Assembly (NCBI GenBank): GCA_020637815.1
Contig: JACKJS010000001.1
Location: 620,001 to 684,000 of the forward strand
Source: Hyphomicrobiaceae bacterium
GTDB taxonomy: Bacteria > Pseudomonadota > Alphaproteobacteria > Rhizobiales > Methyloligellaceae
Length of the DNA stretch: 64,000 nucleotides
Reading direction: 5' to 3'
Part shown: positions 37,226 through 45,250 of the stretch, one piece after another
Numbering within the stretch: the stretch's first letter is position 1
Layout: each line of letters opens with the position of its first letter
Program-made: the position numbers and the translations under genes
The notes under the pieces: model-generated
The model's input: only the letters and a program-made list of their open reading frames with translations
What the model was told of the DNA's origin: nothing
Database searches by the model: none

Positions 37226-37801
37226 CTAATTCGCGGCGGGAATGTGCTTGTAGAAATCCTCGATCTTCTCGACGAGAATGCGCCAGGCTTCGTGCTCACG
37301 CGGTCCGGCTGTCTTCTCCACGGCGATCTGATGATAGGCCAGCTCGGTCTCCACCTTTTCGCGCGGCAGCATCTTGAGGCGGCTGGCAAGAATCGCCGCT
37401 TCGATCACCGCGGCCTGGGCGCGATTGAAACCCTTGAACGGCGCGTGGTTCGCTTCGTGGACGATCCGGCAACAAAAACGCGGCCTTAAGTCGTCCTCCT
37501 CGACGCTCTCCACCGCGAGTTCGAGATGAGAGAGCGTGCTGTCCAGGACAGCGCCCGAAACGTGTTCAGCAGGACGTGTCCGCCAGTCCTTTCTGCCGGT
37601 CAGGCAGCCGGCAAAGACCAGAACGTCGTCCGTGAAGTTCGCCACGGCGAAAGGTGTACTTCTGAGATTGTCGAGGGTCGCCGATGGGCGGAACGGCGCG
37701 ATGATCCAGCCCTCGCCGGCTTCGATGAGGCCGAGCGGCGCGATATGCACCCTCCCCTCGGCGCTCTGCGTGGTGACGATGCATTCGCGAATTATCGGCA
37801 T
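37226..37801 (-). CDS. DUF447-family flavin-fold protein of the H4MPT cluster
   Basis: 191 aa. IIRECIVTTQSAEGRVHIAPLGLIEAGEGWIIAPFRPSATLDNLRSTPFAVANFTDDVLVFAGCL is the DUF447 signature, related to FMN-binding split-barrel proteins. The C-terminal half is helical (FNRAQAAVIEAAILASRLKML). In methanogens and H4MPT-using bacteria it co-occurs with cofactor genes. A reductase-like step in cofactor synthesis is possible but unproven. Last gene of a minus-strand run that begins with mfnB or the TPR gene. Confidence 0.85.
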   Translation of the reverse strand: MPIIRECIVTTQSAEGRVHIAPLGLIEAGEGWIIAPFRPSATLDNLRSTPFAVANFTDDVLVFAGCLTGRKDWRTRPAEHVSGAVLDSTLSHLELAVESVEEDDLRPRFCCRIVHEANHAPFKGFNRAQAAVIEAAILASRLKMLPREKVETELAYHQIAVEKTAGPREHEAWRILVEKIEDFYKHIPAAN

Positions 37802-37820
37802 TGAGGCACCTCAGTCCAAC

Positions 37821-39221
37821 TCATAGGCTATCCCGCTTCTTCTTCATCGCGAGCGTATGGCCCGCCTCTTTCAATCGCGTCCGGTCGTCGTGCGGCTTAT
37901 CGGCGGCAACACCCCAGTCGAGCGGTTCGTCCTGCGCGTAGCGCTTGCCGAGCCGCCAGGCGATCTCGGCCTTGGCCAATTCAGCCGCGAGATAGAACGC
38001 GTGCCCGGCATCGTCCCCAAGATCGAGTTTTGGGAAAAACTCGAAGATGTCTTGGGCGACGTGATGGCCGTCGCGGTTGTAGATATGAACGCCGTCCTCG
38101 GCGACTTCGATGCGGAAGTTCCGGTCCCTTACTGCAGCCGCGTTCTCCGCGATCTCGTCCGGCGTGAGAGGAAACGGCCGCTTCGAATGCAGGCCCAGCA
38201 ATTCGTCGGTATACCCCTTCGGCAATTCGGCATCGGCGCGCGAGGCGAACATCAACCGGCGCGCCGCGTCGTGCTCCTCATAGGTTCGGCGTGTATGGGG
38301 GCTGACTTGCACCACGAGAACGTTCTTGATGTCGAGTTCCGAGGCGATGCCGATCAACGCCGCCGTAATGCCGGTCGTGTCGGCCTCGGTCAGTTCCGTC
38401 AGGTTCCCGGTCCCAAGCAGGATGTCGACATCGGGCCTTTCGCGGCGCAGCTGCGCGTAGCGTTCTAGCGAGGCCATGAACCCGAAATTGATCGGGTCGA
38501 GGACGGGGTCGGCGAGATACGGCAGCCCCTTCCCGTCCAGGACCTTCATGGCCCGGCGCAGCGATTCCATATCGCCGTGGGTCGCGGGGATCAGGACAGG
38601 TACGGACGAGACTTCGCCGGCGATATGCAGCCGTGTCTCGTCTAGGCTGAGAAGATAGTCCGCCCCCGCCTTCCCGCCGCGCAACAGCTCGTCCGGATCG
38701 GCGGAGTCGACGCTGACCTTGTAGCCGTAGGTCTTGAGTGCCTTCACAGTCTCTTCGAGATGCGGAAACGGGGTATCGGGCAGGCATCCCAAGTCGATGA
38801 CATCCGCGCCGCGATGGGTGTAGTCCTCCGCGCGGGCCAGGATGTCTTCGACGCTCATGGCCGTGGCGTCGATGATCTCGGCGAAGATATTGATGTCGTA
38901 TTTCGACATGTCCGAGGCGCGGCGCGCGCGGCCGAAAAAGACGGGAATGTCCTTGACCTCGTCGGGTCCGCGCACGACCGGCACGCCGTAATGCGCGGAC
39001 AACCGGTCGAGGTCGGCGCGGCAGCGTCCAGGCAGCATGATCTTGCCCGCACCGCCGGCATCGGAAAGCCGGCGCAAGATGATGTCCTCGGTCATCAGCG
39101 CGGCGACCTTCACGCCGATATCGAGAACACGCCATTCAAATTCCGGATCCATGCTCTCGAGCACGGCTTTCAAACGCGACTCGGCGAGATGCCCGGTGAT
39201 GAACAGGATCTTCTCGGCCAT
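37821..39221 (-). CDS. Dihydropteroate synthase-like protein of H4MPT synthesis (DUF6513 N-domain)
   Basis: 466 aa. An N-terminal domain of about 120 residues (KILFITGHLAESRLKAVLESM) precedes a TIM barrel related to dihydropteroate synthase: TAMSVEDILARAEDYTHRGADVIDLGCLPDT, VSVDSADPDELLRGGKAGADYLLSL, VSSVPVLIPATHGDM, LADPVLDPINFGF. Archaeal relatives act as the DHPS of methanopterin synthesis, joining pterin pyrophosphate to the RFAP-derived arylamine. That role is likely here because RFAP synthase is encoded nearby. A C-terminal domain of about 90 residues is extra. Start at MAEKILFIT. Confidence 0.84.
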   Translation of the reverse strand: MAEKILFITGHLAESRLKAVLESMDPEFEWRVLDIGVKVAALMTEDIILRRLSDAGGAGKIMLPGRCRADLDRLSAHYGVPVVRGPDEVKDIPVFFGRARRASDMSKYDINIFAEIIDATAMSVEDILARAEDYTHRGADVIDLGCLPDTPFPHLEETVKALKTYGYKVSVDSADPDELLRGGKAGADYLLSLDETRLHIAGEVSSVPVLIPATHGDMESLRRAMKVLDGKGLPYLADPVLDPINFGFMASLERYAQLRRERPDVDILLGTGNLTELTEADTTGITAALIGIASELDIKNVLVVQVSPHTRRTYEEHDAARRLMFASRADAELPKGYTDELLGLHSKRPFPLTPDEIAENAAAVRDRNFRIEVAEDGVHIYNRDGHHVAQDIFEFFPKLDLGDDAGHAFYLAAELAKAEIAWRLGKRYAQDEPLDWGVAADKPHDDRTRLKEAGHTLAMKKKRDSL

Positions 39222-39231
39222 TTCGTCCACG

Positions 39232-39894
39232 CTAAGCCACGACGGACGCATGCGCGGGCGATCGGCCGGCCAGATAGGATCCAAGCACGGCCTCGTCACC
39301 TTGTCCGAAGATTGTCGTTCGAATGGCGGTCTCGGCCAGCATGGCGGAGAAGGCCTCATCGACCACGCCGTCGCCCATTAGCGCATCGGCGCTCAGGCTT
39401 CCGCGCGGCACCGTAGCGGACTTCACCACGCAGCAATCGCTCGCGCCGAGCTTGCCCGCTAGCCAAAGCGCGAGGCTATCCGAGGTTAGCCGCCAGGTGG
39501 CTTCGAGGTCGGTCCGGGCAGCAATGAGCGCGGATGGCGCCCACACGGCGGCGAGCCCGCGCTGCAAGATCTCCCGCAACTCTTCCGGCGCAACGCCCAC
39601 GGCGAAGCCCGAACGAACGCCCGCGATAGCCCAAGCAAGCTGATCCATCGCGAGCAGCGCCATACGATGCGCCGTGCTGTCGCCGAAACCGAGTTGCCGC
39701 TGGCACTGCCGCACTTCGTCGGCAAGCGCCCCGCCCCCAGGCACAATCACGATGGGACGCTCCACGCCGGCAAGAACTTCGAGCCAACCGGCGAGCTGGC
39801 CGCTACGAACGATGCTGCCGCCGAGTTTGACGACGGCTAGCGGCAGAGCGGACGCGCGTGCGACGGACGTGGGGGCCTGCAACGCGGCGTCCAT
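39232..39894 (-). CDS. Amino acid kinase-family protein (MfnE-like)
   Basis: 220 aa. Amino-acid-kinase fold: LAVVKLGGSIVRSGQ (Lys/Gly nucleotide loop), RPIVIVPGGGALADEVRQCQ, STAHRMALLAMDQLAWAI, LTSDSLALWLAGKLGASDCCVVKSATV. Methanogen MfnE of this family phosphorylates aminomethylfuran phosphate to the diphosphate in methanofuran synthesis. Here it lies one base from the FolB-like gene and one gene from mfnB, so the same step in methylofuran synthesis is the natural reading (inference). Start at MDAALQAP. Confidence 0.8.
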   Translation of the reverse strand: MDAALQAPTSVARASALPLAVVKLGGSIVRSGQLAGWLEVLAGVERPIVIVPGGGALADEVRQCQRQLGFGDSTAHRMALLAMDQLAWAIAGVRSGFAVGVAPEELREILQRGLAAVWAPSALIAARTDLEATWRLTSDSLALWLAGKLGASDCCVVKSATVPRGSLSADALMGDGVVDEAFSAMLAETAIRTTIFGQGDEAVLGSYLAGRSPAHASVVA

Positions 39895-39895
39895 G

Positions 39896-40300
39896 TCAGA
39901 ACTCCTGCTTCCTCCGGACGATCTGAACACCAACGGCGCCGGGGTCCTTATCCAGCTTTTCAATGACGACCTCGACGCGCTCGGCGCGCGGATGTGCGAT
40001 GCAATGCCGAGCAACTTTTTCGGCGAGCGTTTCGACCAGATTGATATGGCCTCGCGAGATGATGTCCTTGATGCCGTTGATCACGTAATCGTAGTCGAGG
40101 GTTTGGTTGATATCGTCGTCGAGCGTTCCGGAACTTTGCAAAATATCGATATCGACCGAAAAGCGGACCCGCTGGGTGACGCCCTTTTCATTGTGGTGAA
40201 CGCCGATTTCCACTTCGAGCACATAGTCGTGCACAAAGATGCGGTCCATAGGTTCACCCGTTTCCGTCACGGTACTCACGTGCCCTAACTGCCGTTCCAT
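39896..40300 (-). CDS. FolB-like dihydroneopterin aldolase
   Basis: 134 aa. FolB fold: MDRIFVHDYVLEVEIGVHHNEKGVTQRVRFSVDIDI, with the family IGVHHNEK and RV-FSVDI patterns, then DYDYVINGIKDIISRGHINLVETLAEKVARHC, where the Tyr and the catalytic Glu of N-LVETLAEK are visible. Placed among H4MPT and methylofuran genes, it probably supplies the 6-hydroxymethyl-dihydropterin branch for H4MPT; a folate FolB could exist elsewhere. I use the ATG preceded by GGAG; the ATG before DRIF (40249) or a GTG at 40375 are alternatives. Confidence 0.8.
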   Translation of the reverse strand: MERQLGHVSTVTETGEPMDRIFVHDYVLEVEIGVHHNEKGVTQRVRFSVDIDILQSSGTLDDDINQTLDYDYVINGIKDIISRGHINLVETLAEKVARHCIAHPRAERVEVVIEKLDKDPGAVGVQIVRRKQEF

Positions 40301-40384
40301 TTGAAGCTCCGGTCTCCTCCCACTTCTCGCGGGCGCGGTTGTTCCCTCCGCGCCGCTGGCCTCGTGCTGGGCCACACTGATGCT

Positions 40385-41122
40385 CTAGCACATCGTGGAG
40401 GCGGAGCGCTCCTCGAAACGCATGTCCGCGTCCTCGCGGCTGGAAGCCACCAAAGCACCGATCCGCGCGCAGGCTTGCGGATCGATATTTTCACCCCGCG
40501 CACCGCCGCGGCATAGTCCACCGCGAAACCCGATCACGTCGGGCCGCAAGCCAAGGAGCGGCTTCACATGCGCGGCACGAAGCGAGCCAGCCACACCAGC
40601 CCGCAAGCCCGCATCGTGCGCCCGGTCGATGAACCGGCCGATGGCATGCAGCGTCATATGATCCGGAAGCGCCCCGTTGCCCTTGCCCGCCGTGTCGAGC
40701 ATCACACCGTCCGCGCCGCACACCATGGCGGCGTCGATCGGGTCGAACCGTGGCATCTCGTCGGCGAAGAACACGAGGATCAGTCCCGTCCGCAATCCGA
40801 GATCGCGAAGGGTCTCGAAACACGTAAACGGATCGCCGCCGGGCGTGATTCCGAGCTTCACATTGTCGACGCCGAGTTCGGCCGTGGCCGCGACGGCCTC
40901 GGCCACGATTTGCGGCACCATCGGCAGATCGCCCACGGTCGCGCTCACGGGCTTCCGGCCCCCGACTGCCGCGAGACAATCGAGAATGTCGCCCGGAGTC
41001 ACGGCGCCGAGCGCGCCCTTGCCGGGCTCCTTGAGGTCGACGATATCGGCGCCAGCCGCGAGAACCGTCTCGGCTTCCGCCCGGTTCCGAACGCTGGCAA
41101 GGAAATGCGTCATGCGTGTCAT
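40385..41122 (-). CDS. mfnB: (5-formylfuran-3-yl)methyl phosphate synthase (MfnB, DUF556)
   Basis: 245 aa. TIM-barrel of the UPF0264/DUF556 family: LASVRNRAEAETVLAAGADIVDLKEPGKGALGAV with the Schiff-base Lys of DLKEP, GVDNVKLGI, GVMLDTAGKGNGAL, and AGVAGSLRAAHVKPLLGLRPDVIGFRGGLC. In methanogens MfnB makes the furan ring precursor from two glyceraldehyde-3-phosphates, and methylotrophs need it for methylofuran, the prosthetic group of FhcA. All key residues are present. Start at MTRMTHFLASV. Confidence 0.9.
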   Translation of the reverse strand: MTRMTHFLASVRNRAEAETVLAAGADIVDLKEPGKGALGAVTPGDILDCLAAVGGRKPVSATVGDLPMVPQIVAEAVAATAELGVDNVKLGITPGGDPFTCFETLRDLGLRTGLILVFFADEMPRFDPIDAAMVCGADGVMLDTAGKGNGALPDHMTLHAIGRFIDRAHDAGLRAGVAGSLRAAHVKPLLGLRPDVIGFRGGLCRGGARGENIDPQACARIGALVASSREDADMRFEERSASTMC

Positions 41123-41168
41123 GTCTTCTTTGAAGCGGCCGTCCGGGCGGCGATGACTGCATTCCACA

Positions 41169-42872
41169 TCAGCGGAACAGCCAGCCCAACGGATTGCTAT
41201 TTTGTCCACCACTGTTGCGGCGGGTGCGCTTGCGGTTCGTCTTACGCTGCGGCTGCTGCTGAGCGAAGCCGAAAAAGCCACCTTCGTCGTCGTGGCGGCG
41301 GCGCGCAACCGGCACCGCGCGGTCGCGTTCTGGCCGCAATTCCACGTCGCTGATATTGCCGTCCGGATCCGTCACCGAAAGGGAGGCCGTTTTCCACGTC
41401 CAAATAGCGGACTTGTCGCCCCAGCGCTCGGGCTCGATCGAGAGCACTTGACGTTTTTTCGTATCAACAACGGCGACATATTCGAGTTGGCCCTCGCCAC
41501 TCGCGCTTCCAGCGTAGTACTTCAAAAGGCCAAACCCTGACTGCGCGCCCTTGAGTTGATCCCACGATAGGATCTTCGGCTGGCCGTCGCCGAACATTTC
41601 CATGTCCACGCTGACGCCGCGATAGTCCGGGTTCGTCGCGGCGAAGCGTCCCGGCGCCTTTTCGTTAATGACCCATCCCGCGACGGCAGGACCGACGGGC
41701 GTCCTTGTATCGACCGGCATCGGCGCGCCCAGACGCTCGAGAGCCGCCCGCGACTCCTCTTGGAACGGATCCTCCGTCAGTGCCTTTTGGTAGTCCGCAA
41801 TCGCGTTTTCCGTTCGCTTCTGCGCTTCGTAAATGTTTCCCCTGATCCGCAATGCGAGCGGATCGTCCGGTGCGAGGAGGATCGCAATATTCGCGTCGAT
41901 ATAGCCTTCGTCGGGGCGCCGGTCGAACATCTTGGTCTCACCACGCAACGCATAGGCTTTGACGTTCTTCGGCTCCACCTCCAGGACCTTGTTGAAGTCC
42001 CGAATGGCCGCATCGTACCGCTTGTTCTTGGCGAGAAGTTCGCCCCGCTCCGTGAAGGCGTCCAAGTTGTCCGGCTCGATATCGAGAACTTTGTCGAAAT
42101 CGGCAATGCCTTCGCGAAAGGCGTCCTCCGCTGCATAGGAGCGGGCCCGCAGCATGAGAAGCTTGGCTTTGTCGTGCTCGGGCTCAAGATCGAGCGCCTG
42201 CGTGGCATCCTCGGCCGCGGCCGAATACTTCCCGAGCGCGAAATTGGCTGTCGCCCGATTGCGATAGGCTGCCGCGGACCTGGGATCGAGCTTGATCGCG
42301 CGGCTGAGGTCCCGGACGGCGGCATGATAGCGTTCGCGTTCGGCGTGAGCACGCCCTCTGCCGTTATACGGCGCGGCGGTGGTGGACAGGAGCGCTGTGG
42401 CCTTGCGGAAGGACTGAAACGCCGCGTCGTAGTTCTGCAGCGACGCATAGGCATTGCCGCGGTTGTTGTAGGCGGCGCCGTACGACGGATCGAGAGCGAT
42501 GGCGCGGTCGAAATCCTTGATGGCTTCTTCGGGATGGCCGAGATCCATCAGCGCATTGCCGCGATTGTTGTAGACAATGGCATTGTCGGGCGCGAGTTGG
42601 ATCGATTCGTTGAAATCGTCGATCGCTTCTTTCGTGTTCTTCATGTGCCATTTGGCGACACCGCGATCGCTGTAGATACTGGCTTGAACGAACTTAGAAA
42701 CGTCTGGCGTGCCCAGAGCTTCGTCGTACAAGGCCACCGCGCGATCGTACTGCCCACGGAGCATCGCGGCCGCGCCTTCGCGAGCGCGCAGCAGCACTTG
42801 GTCGGCCGCTTGCGCGGCACCGACCGCCACCGTCGCCATGACGGCGCCGAGAAGAACGATCTTTGCGCGCAT
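41169..42872 (-). CDS. Exported tetratricopeptide-repeat protein
   Basis: 567 aa. A signal peptide (MRAKIVLLGAVMATVAVGAAQA, cleavage AQA-AD) is followed by about ten TPR units from residue 30 to 380, with the consensus A-Y-NRGNA---L-----A--DF--AI-LDP. A non-TPR beta-rich domain covers about residues 400-510 (GVSVDMEMFGDGQPKILSW, LEYVAVVDTKKRQVLSIEPERWG). It ends in an Arg/Asn/Gln-rich tail. Probably a periplasmic scaffold. The same strand and a gap of 46 bases place it just before mfnB, but any role in C1 metabolism is unsupported. Confidence 0.82.
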   Translation of the reverse strand: MRAKIVLLGAVMATVAVGAAQAADQVLLRAREGAAAMLRGQYDRAVALYDEALGTPDVSKFVQASIYSDRGVAKWHMKNTKEAIDDFNESIQLAPDNAIVYNNRGNALMDLGHPEEAIKDFDRAIALDPSYGAAYNNRGNAYASLQNYDAAFQSFRKATALLSTTAAPYNGRGRAHAERERYHAAVRDLSRAIKLDPRSAAAYRNRATANFALGKYSAAAEDATQALDLEPEHDKAKLLMLRARSYAAEDAFREGIADFDKVLDIEPDNLDAFTERGELLAKNKRYDAAIRDFNKVLEVEPKNVKAYALRGETKMFDRRPDEGYIDANIAILLAPDDPLALRIRGNIYEAQKRTENAIADYQKALTEDPFQEESRAALERLGAPMPVDTRTPVGPAVAGWVINEKAPGRFAATNPDYRGVSVDMEMFGDGQPKILSWDQLKGAQSGFGLLKYYAGSASGEGQLEYVAVVDTKKRQVLSIEPERWGDKSAIWTWKTASLSVTDPDGNISDVELRPERDRAVPVARRRHDDEGGFFGFAQQQPQRKTNRKRTRRNSGGQNSNPLGWLFR

Positions 42873-43031
42873 TCGGTGCTTTCCGGTGCGAGAGCGGCCC
42901 ATCGCTAGAGCGGTCCTTCGATGCATGCGGCAAGGCCAAGAGCGATGCCTCGTCAAGGTGTCCCCCATAACCGCCGAGTATGTCAATAAACGGTCGCAGA
43001 CCCCGCTTTCCGGCGGCCGCCGGCGGAGCTC

Positions 43032-44507
43032 CTAAGATTCCTCAAGATTCGCAAGCACTTCGGGGACGAGCTCCGGCAGATCCTCGGCGATCAGCCCCGG
43101 CCCGAACAGCTTGGCCGCCTCCCCGTGCATCCAGACGGCGATGGAACCCGCATAAAAGCCTGCTACCCCTTGTGCAAGCAGTCCCAGGACCATGCCTGCC
43201 AGGACATCGCCCGACCCAGCCGTGGCAAGCCAAGGCGTTCCGTTCGTATCGATGGCGGCGCTACCATCCGGCGCGGCAATTACAGTGTCGGGACCCTTCA
43301 GGACGATGGTCGCACCCGATACGGCCGCCGCAGCCCTCGCCCGGTCGACCTTTGAATCACCCCGCACCATCCCGAAAAGTCTGGCGAACTCACCGTCGTG
43401 CGGGGTCATGACGACGGGGCTGCGTCGTGGGCGAACGGCCTCGAACAGCTGTTCCGGAGTCTCCGCGAAGGATGTCAGAGCGTCGGCGTCTAGCACCACG
43501 GCGGGCCCCGCCCGGATCGCAGTCAGAACCATTGCGCGCGTTTCCTCTCCGACGCCATGGCCCGGCCCGATCAGAAAGGCGTTCTTGCGGGTGTCGGCCA
43601 AGAGTGCGTCGAGGCCCCGCGGACCGTCAGCCTCCCGCAGCATGATCGCCGTCAGGTGCGCCGCATTGACGGTCAAGGCACTGCGCGGCGACGCCACGGT
43701 CACGAGGCCCGCACCCATGCGCAAAGCGCCGCGCGCAGCCAGGCGCGCAGCCCCGGTTGCGTCTTCAGGTCCGGAGGCGACGACGGCGTGACCGCGCAAA
43801 TATTTGTGCCCCTCGATGGTGGGCCACGGAAACCTGTCGCGCCAAAGACCAGGCTCGTTGGCGAAGAGCGCGGGCTTCACGGTTTTCAGTACGTCGTCCG
43901 GGATGCCGATATTGGCGACTTGAACCTCACCGCAGTGAAGTTGGCCAGGCATGAGCAGATGCCCTGGCTTGAGCCGGAAAAATGTGACCGTGCTCAAAGC
44001 GTGTATCGCGGTCCCGCGAACCGCACCGGTTGTGCCGTCTATGCCACTCGGCACGTCGATCGCGATGATCGGGACGCCGCTCGCGTTCGCGGCGTCGACC
44101 AGTTCGGCCATCTTGCCCTCTACGGGTCTAGAGAGGCCGGCGCCAAACAAGCCGTCCACGACGACATCGGCCTTGTGGAGCAGCGCAGGATCGAGCCGAT
44201 GGATTTCGCCGGAATAGCGCGCGGCCATGGCTGCCGCGTCTGGGGGCAGCGCGCGCGGATCCCCATCGAAGCCAAGCCGGACAAAATAGCCGCGCTCCAA
44301 GAGATAACGGGCCGCGACAAAACCATCCCCGCCGTTATTGCCAGGTCCGCAAAGTATCGCCACCGTCGACGCATCGAGAAAACGCAACGAGACTTCATCG
44401 GCAACGCTTCGGCCCGCGTTCTCCATGAGAACGGCCCCCGGCACCCCGCCTTCTATGGCAAGTTTGTCGGCAAGGCCCATTTCTTTCGCGGTCAAGAGCT
44501 CCAACAT
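43032..44507 (-). CDS. nnr: Bifunctional NAD(P)H-hydrate epimerase / ADP-dependent dehydratase
   Basis: 491 aa fusion. Residues 1-210 are the YjeF_N epimerase (LCGPGNNGGDGFVAARYL, DVVVDGLFGAGLSRPVEG, IIAIDVPSGIDGTTG). Residues 225-490 are the ribokinase-fold dehydratase (GHKYLRGHAVVASGP, FLIGPGHGVG, VLDADALTSFAE, VMTPHDGEFARLFG, LATAGSGDVLAGMVLGLLAQG). Repairs hydrated NADH and NADPH. Complete. Divergent from glnB. Confidence 0.95.
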   Translation of the reverse strand: MLELLTAKEMGLADKLAIEGGVPGAVLMENAGRSVADEVSLRFLDASTVAILCGPGNNGGDGFVAARYLLERGYFVRLGFDGDPRALPPDAAAMAARYSGEIHRLDPALLHKADVVVDGLFGAGLSRPVEGKMAELVDAANASGVPIIAIDVPSGIDGTTGAVRGTAIHALSTVTFFRLKPGHLLMPGQLHCGEVQVANIGIPDDVLKTVKPALFANEPGLWRDRFPWPTIEGHKYLRGHAVVASGPEDATGAARLAARGALRMGAGLVTVASPRSALTVNAAHLTAIMLREADGPRGLDALLADTRKNAFLIGPGHGVGEETRAMVLTAIRAGPAVVLDADALTSFAETPEQLFEAVRPRRSPVVMTPHDGEFARLFGMVRGDSKVDRARAAAAVSGATIVLKGPDTVIAAPDGSAAIDTNGTPWLATAGSGDVLAGMVLGLLAQGVAGFYAGSIAVWMHGEAAKLFGPGLIAEDLPELVPEVLANLEES

Positions 44508-44698
44508 GGTCTTGCCTATGGGCTAAGAGCTTCGGAATAACGCGTGTCGAGCAGCGTATAACTTGGTGCGAAGTTCGCCTGCCTTTTTTTTGCGCAAATT
44601 GCCTACTTGTTCGCCACCCTACCGAAGCACGCCGCCTCCACATTTTGTGCAAAATTTCTAACCCATTGACATCAAAGATGGTATGCCCGCCCATTCAT

Positions 44699-44716
44699 TT
44701 GGCATAGCGTGTGCTA
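44699..44716 (+). promoter_or_regulatory. Candidate sigma-54 promoter of glnB-glnA
   Basis: TTGGCATAGCGTGTGCTA has the invariant GG (44701-44702) and GC (44713-44714) exactly 10 bases apart, as in the -24/-12 consensus TGGCAC-N5-TTGCW. It lies 80 bases upstream of glnB, a gene usually under NtrC/RpoN control. About 50 bases upstream is an inverted repeat ATTTTG-TG-CAAAAT (44642-44655) that could bind an activator. Confidence 0.65.
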
Positions 44717-44793
44717 GGGCTAGGTGCGATCCAAGTAGCAGCGCGCATCGCGGCGGTACGCTGCAAGGTTTCGACTGGGAGGTGTGACGACGA

Positions 44794-45132
44794 ATGAAAA
44801 AGATTGAGGCGATCATCAAGCCGTTCAAGCTTGATGAGGTGAAGGAGGCTCTACAAGAGATCGGTCTTCAAGGTATCACAGTGACAGAGGCGAAGGGTTT
44901 CGGGCGCCAAAAAGGGCACACCGAGCTTTATCGTGGCGCCGAATACGTGGTGGATTTCCTGCCCAAAGTGAAACTTGAGCTGGTGCTTGTAGACAGCATG
45001 GTCGACAAGGCCGTCGAGGCAATCGTCACCTCGGCCAAGACGGGCCGTATCGGCGATGGAAAGATCTTCGTATCGCAGGTTGAGGAAGCTGTCCGCATCC
45101 GGACCGGAGAGACTGGAGACGACGCGATCTAG
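44794..45132 (+). CDS. glnB: Nitrogen regulatory protein PII
   Basis: 112 aa. MKKIEAIIKPFKLDEVKEAL, T-loop GAEYVVDFLPKVKLELV with the uridylylation Tyr (residue 51), GRIGDGKIFVSQVEEAVRIRTGE. It senses 2-oxoglutarate, ATP and ADP and controls glutamine synthetase adenylylation and NtrB. Directly upstream of glnA, hence GlnB rather than GlnK. Ribosome binding site GGGAGG. Confidence 0.96.
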   Translation: MKKIEAIIKPFKLDEVKEALQEIGLQGITVTEAKGFGRQKGHTELYRGAEYVVDFLPKVKLELVLVDSMVDKAVEAIVTSAKTGRIGDGKIFVSQVEEAVRIRTGETGDDAI

Positions 45133-45250
45133 GCGCAATTGCGCTAGCAGAACCGCGGCATTTCACACATAACACTCGCATATTTCTTGGAGCAATCGTT
45201 CGCACGCCTCGTTCGGAGCAGCGACGGCGCAACGTGTACAGGGGAGAAAA

